A DNA stretch of 64,000 nt from an uncultured Eubacterium sp. (GTDB lineage: Bacteria > Bacillota > Clostridia > Lachnospirales > Lachnospiraceae): assembly GCA_910584245.1 (NCBI GenBank), contig CAJTZF010000006.1:21909-85908 (forward strand), read 5' to 3'. Of the stretch, positions 35,402 to 44,244 are shown one piece after another. The notes below the pieces were generated by a model that was not told the DNA's origin, did no database searches, and saw only the letters and a program-made list of their open reading frames with translations. A program made the translations under genes and the position numbers. Numbering within the stretch: position 1 is the first letter of the stretch; every line of letters begins with the position of its first letter.

Positions 35402-36571
35402 ATGAAACGGACGGACGGATTTGTCTTGAAGCAAATAAACCAAATCCCCTACCTGCTCCCCTACGGACAGCGAATTGCAGAACACCGACGGGGAATGCGT
35501 CTGAATGAGGCGGGTGTATTTTTGTGGAATCATCTCTCACAGGCGGGAACCCGGGACGAACTCCTGACGCTGTTCGCACGCCACTATGAAGCTCTCCCAT
35601 CAGAAATCCCCATTTTAGCGCGGGATATGAATGCATTTCTGGATGAATTGTGTACCTGGGGCATGTTAGAAGACGAAAAGGAACCTCCGTGTGCGCGCCA
35701 TAAGTTATATTTAGGAGGGCTGTCAGTTGACCTAAACACGCCGCCGGAGCTTTCTATCCCACAATTTGATGCATTTTGTGCGAAGAAAGATAACGCCCCG
35801 GATTTCACCATTCATATTAAAAGTGGATCCGGCCTGAGCTGTTCGCCGTCAGGCGGGCAGCTTCTGGTGTGCACAGAAGAGCTATTCGTTATAGAACAGG
35901 AAACCGAGTACCATATCCGGTTTCCCCTTGCACCGCAAATTACCGAATGCCGGCTTAAAAAAGACGGCACCAGGGCAAACCTGTATGTAGTTCCCCCCTT
36001 TCGTGAGCCTCTGCTATCAGACTTATTTCATGCTATACGCCTTCTCTTTCTTTACCGGGCACAGCAGTCAGGACGTATCGCCATTCATTCTGCCTCCTTG
36101 TATTACCGGGAAAAGACCTGGCTGTTTGCAGGCAGCTCCGGCACTGGAAAGTCCACGCATACAAATCTCTGGAATGCCTGGTTCCACACTCCGGTCATAA
36201 ACGGGGACTTGAATTTAATCGGCCTTCTGGATGGGCAGCCAATGGTCTTTGGAACACCCTGGTGCGGCACATCCGGCGTGTTTCACACCGGCAAGCTTCC
36301 CCTCGGCGGCATTATCCACCTAAAGCAAAACGGTACAAATGAATGCCAGCCGCTCACAAAAGATGCGCAAACCCTGTCCCTTCTATACCGCACCATCTCC
36401 CCGTCCTGGACAGGTGAATTGATGGACCGGAACCTGCAGCTTGCCGCCTCCATATCAGAAAAAATATATAATACCAGGCTTCTCTGCACGAAAACACCAG
36501 AGGCCGCTTTTTTCATGAGACAACAAATAGATGCCTTCTTTTCCTTGAAGGCAGATGACAAAAAAATTTGA
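35402..36571 (+). CDS. PqqD domain fused to HPr-kinase-like domain
   Basis: A 389-residue protein. Residues 1-95 form a PqqD/RiPP-recognition winged-helix domain (RLNEAGVFLWNHL, FLDELCTWGML). The C-terminal half is HPr-kinase-like with P-loop AGSSGTGKSTHT near residue 245 and a following NGDLNLI strand. PqqD domains bind leader peptides; HprK homologues phosphorylate serine in HPr or, in lasso clusters, a peptide. Here the two are one chain, followed 12 bases later by an ABC exporter. Peptide phosphorylation and export is a reasonable guess, not shown. Start ATG at 35402 with GGAGG five bases before. Confidence 0.8.
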   Translation: MKRTDGFVLKQINQIPYLLPYGQRIAEHRRGMRLNEAGVFLWNHLSQAGTRDELLTLFARHYEALPSEIPILARDMNAFLDELCTWGMLEDEKEPPCARHKLYLGGLSVDLNTPPELSIPQFDAFCAKKDNAPDFTIHIKSGSGLSCSPSGGQLLVCTEELFVIEQETEYHIRFPLAPQITECRLKKDGTRANLYVVPPFREPLLSDLFHAIRLLFLYRAQQSGRIAIHSASLYYREKTWLFAGSSGTGKSTHTNLWNAWFHTPVINGDLNLIGLLDGQPMVFGTPWCGTSGVFHTGKLPLGGIIHLKQNGTNECQPLTKDAQTLSLLYRTISPSWTGELMDRNLQLAASISEKIYNTRLLCTKTPEAAFFMRQQIDAFFSLKADDKKI

Positions 36572-36583
36572 GTGAGGAATGAA

Positions 36584-38356
36584 ATGTTACGGGAAACTAT
36601 AAAACATATTACCCGCCGCATCCGGGAAGGGATGCTAAAGGATATGCTCCTACAGACAAAATGGATCTACGGCTATGCCAGGCGGTACTGGCTGGCGATT
36701 ATTTTCTACACGCTAATCGGACTGGTTGGGACTGCCGTTTCACTTGGCTCCAGCCTTGTTTCAAAAGATCTGGTCGATATCATTACCGGACATCAGACCG
36801 GGGCTCTGCTGAGGACCTTTTGCGCTATGATCGGACTGGCCCTGGGCAGTACGCTTATGAATCAGGCATCCAGCTATGTCTCCAACTGGATTAGCATGAA
36901 GGTTGACAATGAAATAAAGGCTGATATTTTCGCAAAGATGCTTGTTACGGACTGGGAATCGATCACCAGCTATCACACCGGGGATCTTTTGACACGTTGG
37001 AGTTCGGATGCTTCCAGCCTTTCCAACGGAATACTGAACTGGATCCCCAGCCTGATCATCCATTCTTTCCGCTTTATCAGCGCGTTTGCTATCGTGATCT
37101 ACTACGATGCTTCCTTTGCCATTTTTTCTTTTGTCGGCATTCCTGTAACCCTTCTTATGTCCAAAACGTTAATGAACCGCATGATAAACAACAATAAAAA
37201 GAGCGCTGCCTTGAATGCCCGCATGTCTGGCTTCAACCAGGAAGCATTTTCAAATATACAGACAATTAAAGCGTTTGACCTGATCCCGCTCTATATAAAA
37301 TATTTAAAAGAACTGCAGACAGAATATCTTACTATGCGTATGGATTTTCAAAAATTATCTATGGTCTCGTCTATTCTTATGTCCGTTGTAGGACTGATTG
37401 TGTCCTATAGTTCCTATGGTTGGGGCATTTACCGGGTATGGGACGGCGTCATCAGTTATGGAACTATGACGATGTTTTTATCCCTCTCAGGTACACTTAC
37501 CGGCACGCTGAATTCACTAATTTCCCTAGTGCCCAACGCCATCGGCCTGACTACCTCGGCGGGGCGCCTGATGGACATTCTCGATATGCCAAAGGAGGAC
37601 TACAGCCAGGACGAGGCAGTTCTCTCCTTCCTGCAGAAATACCGCGACCAGGGAATCGGTGTAGATGTTTCGGATCTCAGCTATACGTACCGTGGAGGAG
37701 CGCAGGTTTTCGAACACGCCAGCCTGACCGCAAAACCGCATGAGGTCGTCGCCCTTGTCGGGCCGTCGGGAGAGGGAAAGACCACGATGCTCCGCCTTAT
37801 ACTCGCGCTGCTCACACCGCAGAGCGGTACCATCTCCTTTCACAGCAGCCCATCCGGCGGCGGGGAAACGCTTCCTCTGTCCCCCTCCTGCCGAAAACTC
37901 TTTTCGTATGTTCCACAGGGAAACACAATGTTTTCCGGAACGATAGCCGAAAATATGCGGAATGTAAAACCGGAAGCTACAGATGATGAAATTATTGCGG
38001 CGCTAAAAACAGCGTGTGCGTGGGAATTTGTCGAGAAACTTCCAGATGGTATAAATAATCCGATCAAAGAGAGGGGCGGCGGCTTTTCCGAAGGACAGGC
38101 ACAGCGCTTGTCCATTGCCCGGGCGCTGCTCCGCAAATCCCCCATCCTGTTGCTCGATGAGGCTACCTCTGCCCTGGATACCGCCACGGAGCATCGCCTG
38201 TTACAGCAAATTCAGTCGGATCCTTATCCACGGACATGCATTGTGACAACCCACCGCCGGGAAGTACTGTCCATCTGCGACCGCATTTATCGGATTGAAA
38301 AGAAACAGTGCAGTATAATAGATCTTTGTTCCCAGGGCAGTAATACCTCCTTGTAG
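36584..38356 (+). CDS. ABC transporter, fused permease and ATPase
   Basis: A 590-residue half transporter of the exporter type: six membrane segments at about 30-310, then the nucleotide-binding domain. Walker A GPSGEGKTT near residue 392, signature GFSEGQAQRLS near 501 (an S-E-G-Q variant of LSGGQ), Walker B ILLLDEATSALD near 521. No C39 peptidase domain. Likely a homodimer exporting a peptide or lipid linked to the upstream PqqD-HprK protein. ATG at 36584 with GAGG six bases upstream. Confidence 0.88.
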   Translation: MLRETIKHITRRIREGMLKDMLLQTKWIYGYARRYWLAIIFYTLIGLVGTAVSLGSSLVSKDLVDIITGHQTGALLRTFCAMIGLALGSTLMNQASSYVSNWISMKVDNEIKADIFAKMLVTDWESITSYHTGDLLTRWSSDASSLSNGILNWIPSLIIHSFRFISAFAIVIYYDASFAIFSFVGIPVTLLMSKTLMNRMINNNKKSAALNARMSGFNQEAFSNIQTIKAFDLIPLYIKYLKELQTEYLTMRMDFQKLSMVSSILMSVVGLIVSYSSYGWGIYRVWDGVISYGTMTMFLSLSGTLTGTLNSLISLVPNAIGLTTSAGRLMDILDMPKEDYSQDEAVLSFLQKYRDQGIGVDVSDLSYTYRGGAQVFEHASLTAKPHEVVALVGPSGEGKTTMLRLILALLTPQSGTISFHSSPSGGGETLPLSPSCRKLFSYVPQGNTMFSGTIAENMRNVKPEATDDEIIAALKTACAWEFVEKLPDGINNPIKERGGGFSEGQAQRLSIARALLRKSPILLLDEATSALDTATEHRLLQQIQSDPYPRTCIVTTHRREVLSICDRIYRIEKKQCSIIDLCSQGSNTSL

Positions 38357-38420
38357 TCCAGTTGGGCGTATGTTATAATTTTAACATTGTTGATAGTGGC
38401 AAACCAAAATTAACAGGAGA

Positions 38421-38512
38421 ATGATCTATTAAAACGTTTTGAGAAAGTTTACCGTCAAGGTACCGTTGATGTGATGAAAGTTTGGATTGACAAAAAAACA
38501 GGAAATACACAA
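38421..38512 (+). pseudogene. DUF6440 gene fragment
   Basis: A reading frame from 38432 gives KRFEKVYRQGTVD and VMKVWIDKKTGN, which looks like the start of the small DUF6440 family (K-R-F-E-x-x-Y-x-Q ... V-D-K-E-T-G-V-N-Y). It has no in-frame start. An ATG preceded by AGGAG at 38421 is out of frame by one base, and the match ends abruptly at GN. The rest of the domain is missing. It appears to be a truncated and frameshifted remnant at the edge of the A+T-rich island. Confidence 0.45.
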
Positions 38513-38545
38513 ATAAAAAAATTTAAAAAATTATTCAGCAAGGTT

Positions 38546-39091
38546 TTATCCGATATTACCTTTGATTTCGTAAAAACGATACAGCTCCTTTTTATTATCG
38601 TTCAAATCTTTATACATTCTTTTTTCGTTTAGGATATACCCAGCTTTTTCAATCGCTTTCCAAGAGGGTACATTTTCATTTCTCACTGTAGCGATTATTC
38701 CTTTTGCGATATAATGTTTTAGAAAGTATTCTGTATATGCTTTAACCGCTTCAACAGCATAACCATTGCCCCTATACTGCGCTCCAACAAAATAGGTAAT
38801 CCCTATTTTCCGAAAGCCTTCATAATAGGAACATCCAACAGAACCAATGACCACAGTCTCATCCTTTAGGGTTATTGTATAAGCCAGATAATCTATATTA
38901 GGATCATCTCTAAGCGCAAAATCCTTTGCCTCGGCTATCCATTTTGTTATCCAACTGCCGCAGTCTTTGTCAAAGCCACAATCATTTAAGCTTCCGTCTG
39001 CCGCCATTATAGCAAATGGTATCGCATCTTCTGTTTTTACATCCCGGATCAACAATCTCTGTGTTTCAATCTGCAAAAATAAAACCCCCAT
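38546..39091 (-). CDS. GNAT-family N-acetyltransferase
   Basis: A 181-residue RimJ/RimL-type acetyltransferase. IETQRLLIRDV at the start, acetyl-CoA loop GAQYRGNGYAVEAV near residue 105, NVPSWKAIEKAGY near residue 150. The target is unknown; homologues acetylate proteins, antibiotics or polyamines. The family usually starts close to I-E-T, and a TTG at 39074-39076 with GGGGG eight bases upstream is an alternative start. It lies in the A+T-rich accessory region. Confidence 0.85.
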   Translation of the reverse strand: MGVLFLQIETQRLLIRDVKTEDAIPFAIMAADGSLNDCGFDKDCGSWITKWIAEAKDFALRDDPNIDYLAYTITLKDETVVIGSVGCSYYEGFRKIGITYFVGAQYRGNGYAVEAVKAYTEYFLKHYIAKGIIATVRNENVPSWKAIEKAGYILNEKRMYKDLNDNKKELYRFYEIKGNIG

Positions 39092-39289
39092 AAATTTTTA
39101 TTCCCTGCCGTTTATGTATCCATAGGAAACCGACAATGGTTGATACCGAAAGAAATAGACTGTGGTAATTCCCCCTTTAATTCTATGTCTCAATTGTATG
39201 CAATAGCCATGCTATGCAAAATAAACAGGTATAGTCATAAAATATCTTTCTCCTATCATTATATTTTCAAAGCAAATCTGTCAAAATGA

Positions 39290-40921
39290 TCACAGTTCGC
39301 CTTGGGCAAATAGGTTATCTTTTCCCATGCCACATACGAACGGATTAGAGTCATAATAATGGCAAAAATCCAAAAAGTCAGAACGCTGCTTCGTATCTTT
39401 CATAATTTTCACAAGCAATTCATTCGGGAGAGTTCTTGCATATGCACCGGGTCCTGCCAGTTTAATATTTTTTACGCCATAACGTTTTAATATATCTTCC
39501 AGCTCATCCGGCATAAAAGTATATGTGATGCACCACGGTACCCCCCCTTTTTCATACTCAGCAATTTCACTGTCACCACCCATGAGTCCTTCCTCCCATA
39601 GCTTCATAACCGCATCCTTGCTGAAGCGGAAAGCTTCAATTGCATTTGTTTTATTACCAATGCACCATTTTACAAATGGATCATCACAGGTTTCATCTAA
39701 TATGAACTGGCTCTTTTGTATCGGATTTGCCAAGTAGGGAAGATACCCCAAACGACTTGACACACTTATCATAATTCGTTTGCGGCATATGCGTATGAGT
39801 TCACTAATAACATCTTTCTGATTCGGATAAGTATATGAAATAGGGGCATCAAAGGAAATTACCATATCAAAGGATTTATCGCTAAAATCGTTTAAATCCT
39901 CCAATGCGCCGTTTACAAAAGTTATTTTGTCAAGAACTCCTGCTTTTGCCGCTAATTCTTTTGCCTTATCTATCATAGTCTGTGATATATCAAAATGTGT
40001 AACCTCACAACCATGTTTTGCAAGGAGAATAGAAAATCTTCCACATCCTGCACCACCATCAAACACAGTCTTTATTCCATCCAAATGGGAGAGCAGTTCC
40101 TTTTCTATATGGCTTTTTTGGATAATGTCATCAATAAAGGTTTCCTCGCGGCGGCTCTCCAGTTCACCTTTATCCGGCATATTCCACAAACGTTCCGATA
40201 TTTTTCTGCTATAATCCATAAATCCGTCTCCTTTTCTGGCTATAATAATCGTCGCATTGCCATCTAATACTTTTTCAATTACAAATCCTGCATCTTGCAA
40301 TAAATCTTTTTCATGTTCCAAAGTCAGGGGAATATCAAAATGTACATAACAATTCTCCGATATTGCAGACCGTTTTCTTTTTTTCACATATGCACTGCGT
40401 AAAAGTTTCTCTTCTTCATCACAACAGGCAATGTAGTCTCCTAATATAAAAACACCGCTTTCTTTCAGACCGCAACAAATCTTCTGGTACAATTCCCTCT
40501 TGCGCTCTGGCAGAAAATGGTGCAGGCTTTCAAAGGAAATTACAGCATCCCATTTACCATATCCAAAATCATATTGGAAATAGTCCTGACATATTGCGGT
40601 AAGTGGTTTGTCCTGATGTTTTTCAAGTAGTTTATCCAGCATATTAGCACATAAATCTATGCCTGTCACCTCAACGTTCGGACTTATTTTCCATATTTTG
40701 TCTAATTCTAACCCAGTTCCACATCCTAAGTCTAAAATCTTTTGACATTCCAAAGGTAAGCTTTCGGCAAATACCTGGTAAGATTCCTCCCAAATTGACA
40801 TATGTTCTTCATAATCATGCAGCCGCTTCGTAAAGAAGCCAGACATTTCTTCCAGCGGGGAATGTGCTGTATCCCGAAGCCATTGTTTTAAATCTTGTAT
40901 GTACTCTCCAGATGATTGCAT
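39290..40921 (-). CDS. tandem double class I SAM methyltransferase
   Basis: A 543-residue protein with two complete Rossmann methyltransferase domains in one chain. The first has motif I LDLGCGTGLELDKI near residue 64 and post-motif ICQDYFQYDF. The second has FDGGAGCGRFSILLA near residue 288 and FVNGALEDLNDFSDKSFDMVISFDA. Both keep the glycine-rich SAM loop. Substrate unknown; the fusion suggests two successive methylations or one catalytic and one structural half. Cytoplasmic; the gene is A+T-rich, with a GGAAGGAG ribosome site. Confidence 0.85.
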   Translation of the reverse strand: MQSSGEYIQDLKQWLRDTAHSPLEEMSGFFTKRLHDYEEHMSIWEESYQVFAESLPLECQKILDLGCGTGLELDKIWKISPNVEVTGIDLCANMLDKLLEKHQDKPLTAICQDYFQYDFGYGKWDAVISFESLHHFLPERKRELYQKICCGLKESGVFILGDYIACCDEEEKLLRSAYVKKRKRSAISENCYVHFDIPLTLEHEKDLLQDAGFVIEKVLDGNATIIIARKGDGFMDYSRKISERLWNMPDKGELESRREETFIDDIIQKSHIEKELLSHLDGIKTVFDGGAGCGRFSILLAKHGCEVTHFDISQTMIDKAKELAAKAGVLDKITFVNGALEDLNDFSDKSFDMVISFDAPISYTYPNQKDVISELIRICRKRIMISVSSRLGYLPYLANPIQKSQFILDETCDDPFVKWCIGNKTNAIEAFRFSKDAVMKLWEEGLMGGDSEIAEYEKGGVPWCITYTFMPDELEDILKRYGVKNIKLAGPGAYARTLPNELLVKIMKDTKQRSDFLDFCHYYDSNPFVCGMGKDNLFAQGEL

Positions 40922-41159
40922 AATACTTTTCTCCTTCCATAACCGTAATCAAACTGCCATTTCCTTTGTATTATAGCGTAACATATTTTAACCCCGCTTT
41001 CCACCTCACGCATTTTTATAAAAAAACATGAGCCAATACCAAGGAACTGCAATCAAAAAACAAACCAATGTTATTTTGCGACAGTCCCTTCGTATCCACT
41101 CACATCTTTACGAACAATAGACAACCTGGCTAAAGATATGCCTATTGTTTGCCTAATTT

Positions 41160-41432
41160 TCAAGAATACTTTTGTATTCTCAGGATACGCTGTATGCTTT
41201 TCTCTGACAGATAGTATTTGCAAGCTAATTCCGCTGTATTGCTTCCTGCAAGATACTCCTCATAAATCTGTCTGTCACGCCTTAAAAGTTCCTGTTTAAT
41301 TTGTGTGCCGGTTCCCCATGCTTGTCTATGTGATAACTTGCGTGGAATATAAATACTTTCTCCGTCAACATACTGCTGTATCAACTCTATTATCTCATTT
41401 GGCAGAATTTCTTCCGCTTTCCTATAGCCCAT
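41160..41432 (-). CDS. CD3324-family helix-turn-helix protein
   Basis: A 90-residue DNA-binding protein. It starts MGYRKAEEILPNEIIELIQ, carries a Y-I-P-R-K beta piece, and ends with a helix-turn-helix (NTAELACKYYLSEKSIQRIL), as in the CD3324/Mor-like family. Probably a local transcription regulator. ATG at 41432 with GGGAGG five bases upstream. The target is unknown. Confidence 0.85.
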   Translation of the reverse strand: MGYRKAEEILPNEIIELIQQYVDGESIYIPRKLSHRQAWGTGTQIKQELLRRDRQIYEEYLAGSNTAELACKYYLSEKSIQRILRIQKYS

Positions 41433-41677
41433 GTTTGCCTCCCTAAAATTTATTTCTAGGAATCGCATTGGCTATAACAATTATTTACTATTGCAATAGC
41501 CAGCGCTATGCAAACATAATATATCTTCTCATATACAAATCCCCTTTCTAAAATTTCTTTTTCATAATATCATTGCTTGTGAAATAAATCAAATTTGTAT
41601 GTTCCATCGTTCTGAAAATCTCCTGTTTATTTCGCCTATTTTACTACACCTGCCCTTTATATTTGAAAGAAGCCTGA

Positions 41678-42616
41678 TCACGTAAGAATGATCCACATCA
41701 ACCAAAGGAAATACATAACGCCATAACAGATTAGTAATATGGCTCCAATTGTACGGGCACGAGAGGGCTTTTGGTTAAATAATGCATCGCCTCTTATAAT
41801 TCTGATCTGGTCTTTGTACTTCACATTATAATATTGGGGTGATATTCCGGAAACCGCAATCCTTCCATCAATAATATCCGAAATATAAAGCGCGGGTATT
41901 CGTATGCCGTTTTCGTCATAGAAACAACCTGAAACCTTAGAACCAGAAACAGCTATTTCAGCTTTAAGCGTCACTGGTCCTTTGATCGTTTTGACATATT
42001 TCCCATTACACTTACTGTATGATACCTGCGTCAGTTGGTTGCGGATCACTTCTAACCCTATATACTGTGTACTGAGAAAACTATATGGGTCATACATTCC
42101 TCCGACCGATATATATATTTTATGTAACTTATTTTTATTTGGGTTTTCACAAAATGTAACAATATTCTTTCCTTCTTCCCAAATCCTGTTACATTCTTTG
42201 TCTCTATATGCTTTCAGCCTTTCAGGGTCATTTGCTAACGCTAAAGCCTTTTGGTAATTTTTATTATTATCAAACCAATATCCATCCTGATGATAAGCTA
42301 ATAACGCCATCTGCCACCAGCCTCTGTAATCGTAAGGGTAAGTTTGAATGATCTGCTTAACCAACTCTTCAGCATCACTATATAGCTTATTTGCCATAAA
42401 TTTGTCAACTGCCTTCAGGGCAGATTCAATATCGTAATTTGAAAGATTAATGTTATCGCTATTTACAATAATGTTTTCCGCATTGATTTCATAATGATTA
42501 ATTACCTTTTCCGTTATAAACTCTGTCCCACAAAACTCACAAATCCCCGCTTCCTTTGTATCATCGACTTTAATATTCGCTCCGCACTGCGTACATTTTG
42601 CTGCAATCAATCCCAT
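41678..42616 (-). CDS. zinc-ribbon protein with C-terminal membrane anchor
   Basis: A 312-residue protein: an N-terminal zinc ribbon C-x2-C ... C-x2-C (KCTQCGAN and CEFCGTEF, residues 8-32), a TPR-like helical middle (about 65-150), a beta-rich domain, and a single hydrophobic segment at the end (about 290-310). The first part resembles TFIIB-type ribbons common in Firmicutes hypothetical proteins. It would face the cytoplasm with a tail anchor. Function unknown. It overlaps the stop of a 61-codon frame upstream by ten bases. Confidence 0.75.
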   Translation of the reverse strand: MGLIAAKCTQCGANIKVDDTKEAGICEFCGTEFITEKVINHYEINAENIIVNSDNINLSNYDIESALKAVDKFMANKLYSDAEELVKQIIQTYPYDYRGWWQMALLAYHQDGYWFDNNKNYQKALALANDPERLKAYRDKECNRIWEEGKNIVTFCENPNKNKLHKIYISVGGMYDPYSFLSTQYIGLEVIRNQLTQVSYSKCNGKYVKTIKGPVTLKAEIAVSGSKVSGCFYDENGIRIPALYISDIIDGRIAVSGISPQYYNVKYKDQIRIIRGDALFNQKPSRARTIGAILLICYGVMYFLWLMWIILT

Positions 42617-43040
42617 TCGTCTGCACCTTCCTTCTGCATCTTTTTCAGCCTTCCCCCCTCAAAGCTTCTTTTTTCTCCATCCCAAAGTAAATCATATTCC
42701 TTGCGTCTTGTCGGTTCCGCACCATAAACTGGTGCCATAATGCTGTTCAATAGTAGCCTTTGATCTTCATAACATAGTATAACACAAAACATGCGAGAGT
42801 TGAAATAATTTCGAAATAAAAATAACTAAAGAAATATCTGACAAAGAAGAAAGCAAAAAAATTTTAAATGACTTAAAGTAAGTAGTTTTTGCGCATATGC
42901 CCCCGACAAAAATACGAAACAATAATATAATTAGAATGCGGTGCATTATCCGACATCCATTTAGGGGATCTGACAGAAAATTTGAAAAATATCCATACCA
43001 TGCGCGCATGTATCATTCATATCATTAAGGAGGAAAAGAC
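42617..43040. other. intergenic stretch, no confident gene
   Basis: It holds a minus-strand open frame (42607-42792; ends KKMQKEGADEWD) whose stop overlaps the start of the zinc-ribbon gene. It has no clear ribosome site and may be a remnant or a small coupled gene. The rest is A+T-rich, apparently the old upstream region of the rubrerythrin fragment. I see no RNA gene or repeat. Confidence 0.4.
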
Positions 43041-43133
43041 ATGAAAACAACGAAATATGCAGGAACACAGACAGAAAAAAACCTGGAGGCAGCATTTGCA
43101 GGGGAATCACAGGCAAGATACGGTTCCCTATAG
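43041..43133 (+). pseudogene. rubrerythrin 5' fragment
   Basis: An ideal AAGGAGG site and ATG start a frame reading MKTTKYAGTQTEKNLEAAF, then AGESQAR, which is the N-terminus of rubrerythrin with the first iron-ligand region. After GESQAR it turns into Y-G-S-L and stops at 43131-43133, so at least 80 percent of the gene is missing. It looks like a deletion or insertion scar. Rubrerythrin is a peroxide-detoxifying di-iron protein of anaerobes; this copy cannot be functional. Confidence 0.7.
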
Positions 43134-43221
43134 TAGAATAAAATAAATCTTTTACATACTTATTTGTTCTGTGTTTAGTCTCTATCCGCAGACTATACAT
43201 CACATTTAAAATACTTGGATT

Positions 43222-43413
43222 TCATGACTCTTCTTTATCCATTAATAAATGGAAGGTAGTTAGTACCGTATTATTAAAAATGTTAATAAAAATATCAAAA
43301 TTATCTTTCATAAACGCCCGCTCTTTTTCATTTGAACTATCCATTACTTCTTTAAAACACATAAAAGCAATACCCGATATCTCAACTATTTCTTTACGTT
43401 TTTCCTTGTCCAT
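43222..43413 (-). CDS. small helical hypothetical protein
   Basis: A 63-residue protein, charged N-terminus (MDKEKRKEIVEI), mostly alpha-helical pattern, no Cys pairs and no membrane segment. ATG at 43413 with GGAG nine bases upstream. It is divergent from the HTH gene at 43561, so a regulator/target pair is conceivable. No family recognised. Confidence 0.55.
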   Translation of the reverse strand: MDKEKRKEIVEISGIAFMCFKEVMDSSNEKERAFMKDNFDIFINIFNNTVLTTFHLLMDKEES

Positions 43414-43560
43414 GTTTTTCATCTCCTAAAATTTCCCATTATACTAAGCAATTCCTTATATTCATGCTTGCAAAATTATTGTCCCCACTTTCTTTTTCTA
43501 TATTCTATTGTACTACTATTAGTATATATTCACAAAGAAATAATCATTCTGTGGGGCTAC

Positions 43561-43728
43561 ATGAAAGAAAATGGAATTACACAATATTATTTATTAAAGA
43601 AAACTGAACTTGATAATAAAACATTATCCAATATAAAGAAAAACGGCAATATTACGTTACTTACAGTGAAAAAAATCTGTAAGGCCCTTAAATGTACTCC
43701 AAATGATATTATATGTTTGAAAGATTAA
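43561..43728 (+). CDS. short Cro/CI-type helix-turn-helix protein
   Basis: A 55-residue XRE-like DNA-binding protein: MKENGITQYYLLKKTELD, the recognition part NKTLSNIKKNGNITLLTV, then CKALKCTPNDII. Family members normally have about ten more N-terminal residues, and the frame upstream does read I-I-L-W-G-Y, which resembles them, but no standard start codon precedes it. Either the ATG at 43561 (GGGG four bases before) is used or the 5' end has been lost. Followed by a strong terminator. Confidence 0.65.
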   Translation: MKENGITQYYLLKKTELDNKTLSNIKKNGNITLLTVKKICKALKCTPNDIICLKD

Positions 43729-43744
43729 TTTTGATATAGAAAAC

Positions 43745-43796
43745 AAAGAACCGGACACAGGCGGCAGAAAACTACCTATGTCCGGTTCTTTTTCTC
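43745..43796. terminator. strong bidirectional terminator
   Basis: A 13-pair perfect stem AAAGAACCGGACA (43745-43757) with TGTCCGGTTCTTT (43779-43791), between the HTH gene and the convergent 43814 gene. T-rich right side, A-rich left side. Confidence 0.9.
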
Positions 43797-43813
43797 AGCT
43801 AGCATACGGTACA

Positions 43814-44188
43814 CTAATCTGTCAATTTTGCGTTTGTCACCTGAAGTCCAGGATCCGCCTCCACGATCAAATCACCAAGTCCGATATTATCAACCGGATT
43901 CTGATGATAATTATAATCCACTACGAGCGACGTCCCCGTCCCCAGCCCAACCAGTGTACCATTACTTGACTTGTAATCCACTGGCATGTTGAAACCAATC
44001 GTCAGTGTCTGTTTCTCTTTCGTATGATTAGCATCATGTTTTCCATTGATCTGAATCCGGTAATCCCCTCTGCCTGTCTGCATTTCCTGGTGCACATGCG
44101 TCGTAACTGTATAACAGCCGCTTGCCGCATACACGCCTTCACTCAGCTCTTCATTGACAAAGATACACGGTTTGTCATAATGCTTCAT
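43814..44188 (-). CDS. hypothetical protein with EGVYAASG N-terminal motif
   Basis: A 124-residue protein with no membrane segment. The N-terminus reads MKHYDKPCIFVNEELSEGVY then AASGC. Short proteins with E-L-x-E-G-V-Y-A-A-S-G near the start are, as far as I recall, common in Lachnospiraceae. The motif looks like a leader/processing region, but its fate is unproven. The rest is beta-rich and polar. It lies 56 bases downstream of the nucleotidyltransferase gene. ATG at 44188 with GGGGGAT upstream. It could be a peptide or protein substrate of the PqqD-linked machinery (inference). Confidence 0.65.
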   Translation of the reverse strand: MKHYDKPCIFVNEELSEGVYAASGCYTVTTHVHQEMQTGRGDYRIQINGKHDANHTKEKQTLTIGFNMPVDYKSSNGTLVGLGTGTSLVVDYNYHQNPVDNIGLGDLIVEADPGLQVTNAKLTD

Positions 44189-44244
44189 TCTTATCATCCC
44201 CCATGAATCATTTATGGTATTCTAATTAATTATATAATAAAAAA

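Noticed and set aside
35347..35406. 19-codon ORF just before the PqqD-HprK gene, overlapping it as ATGA
   Set aside because: No ribosome site and no leader-peptide features; probably chance.
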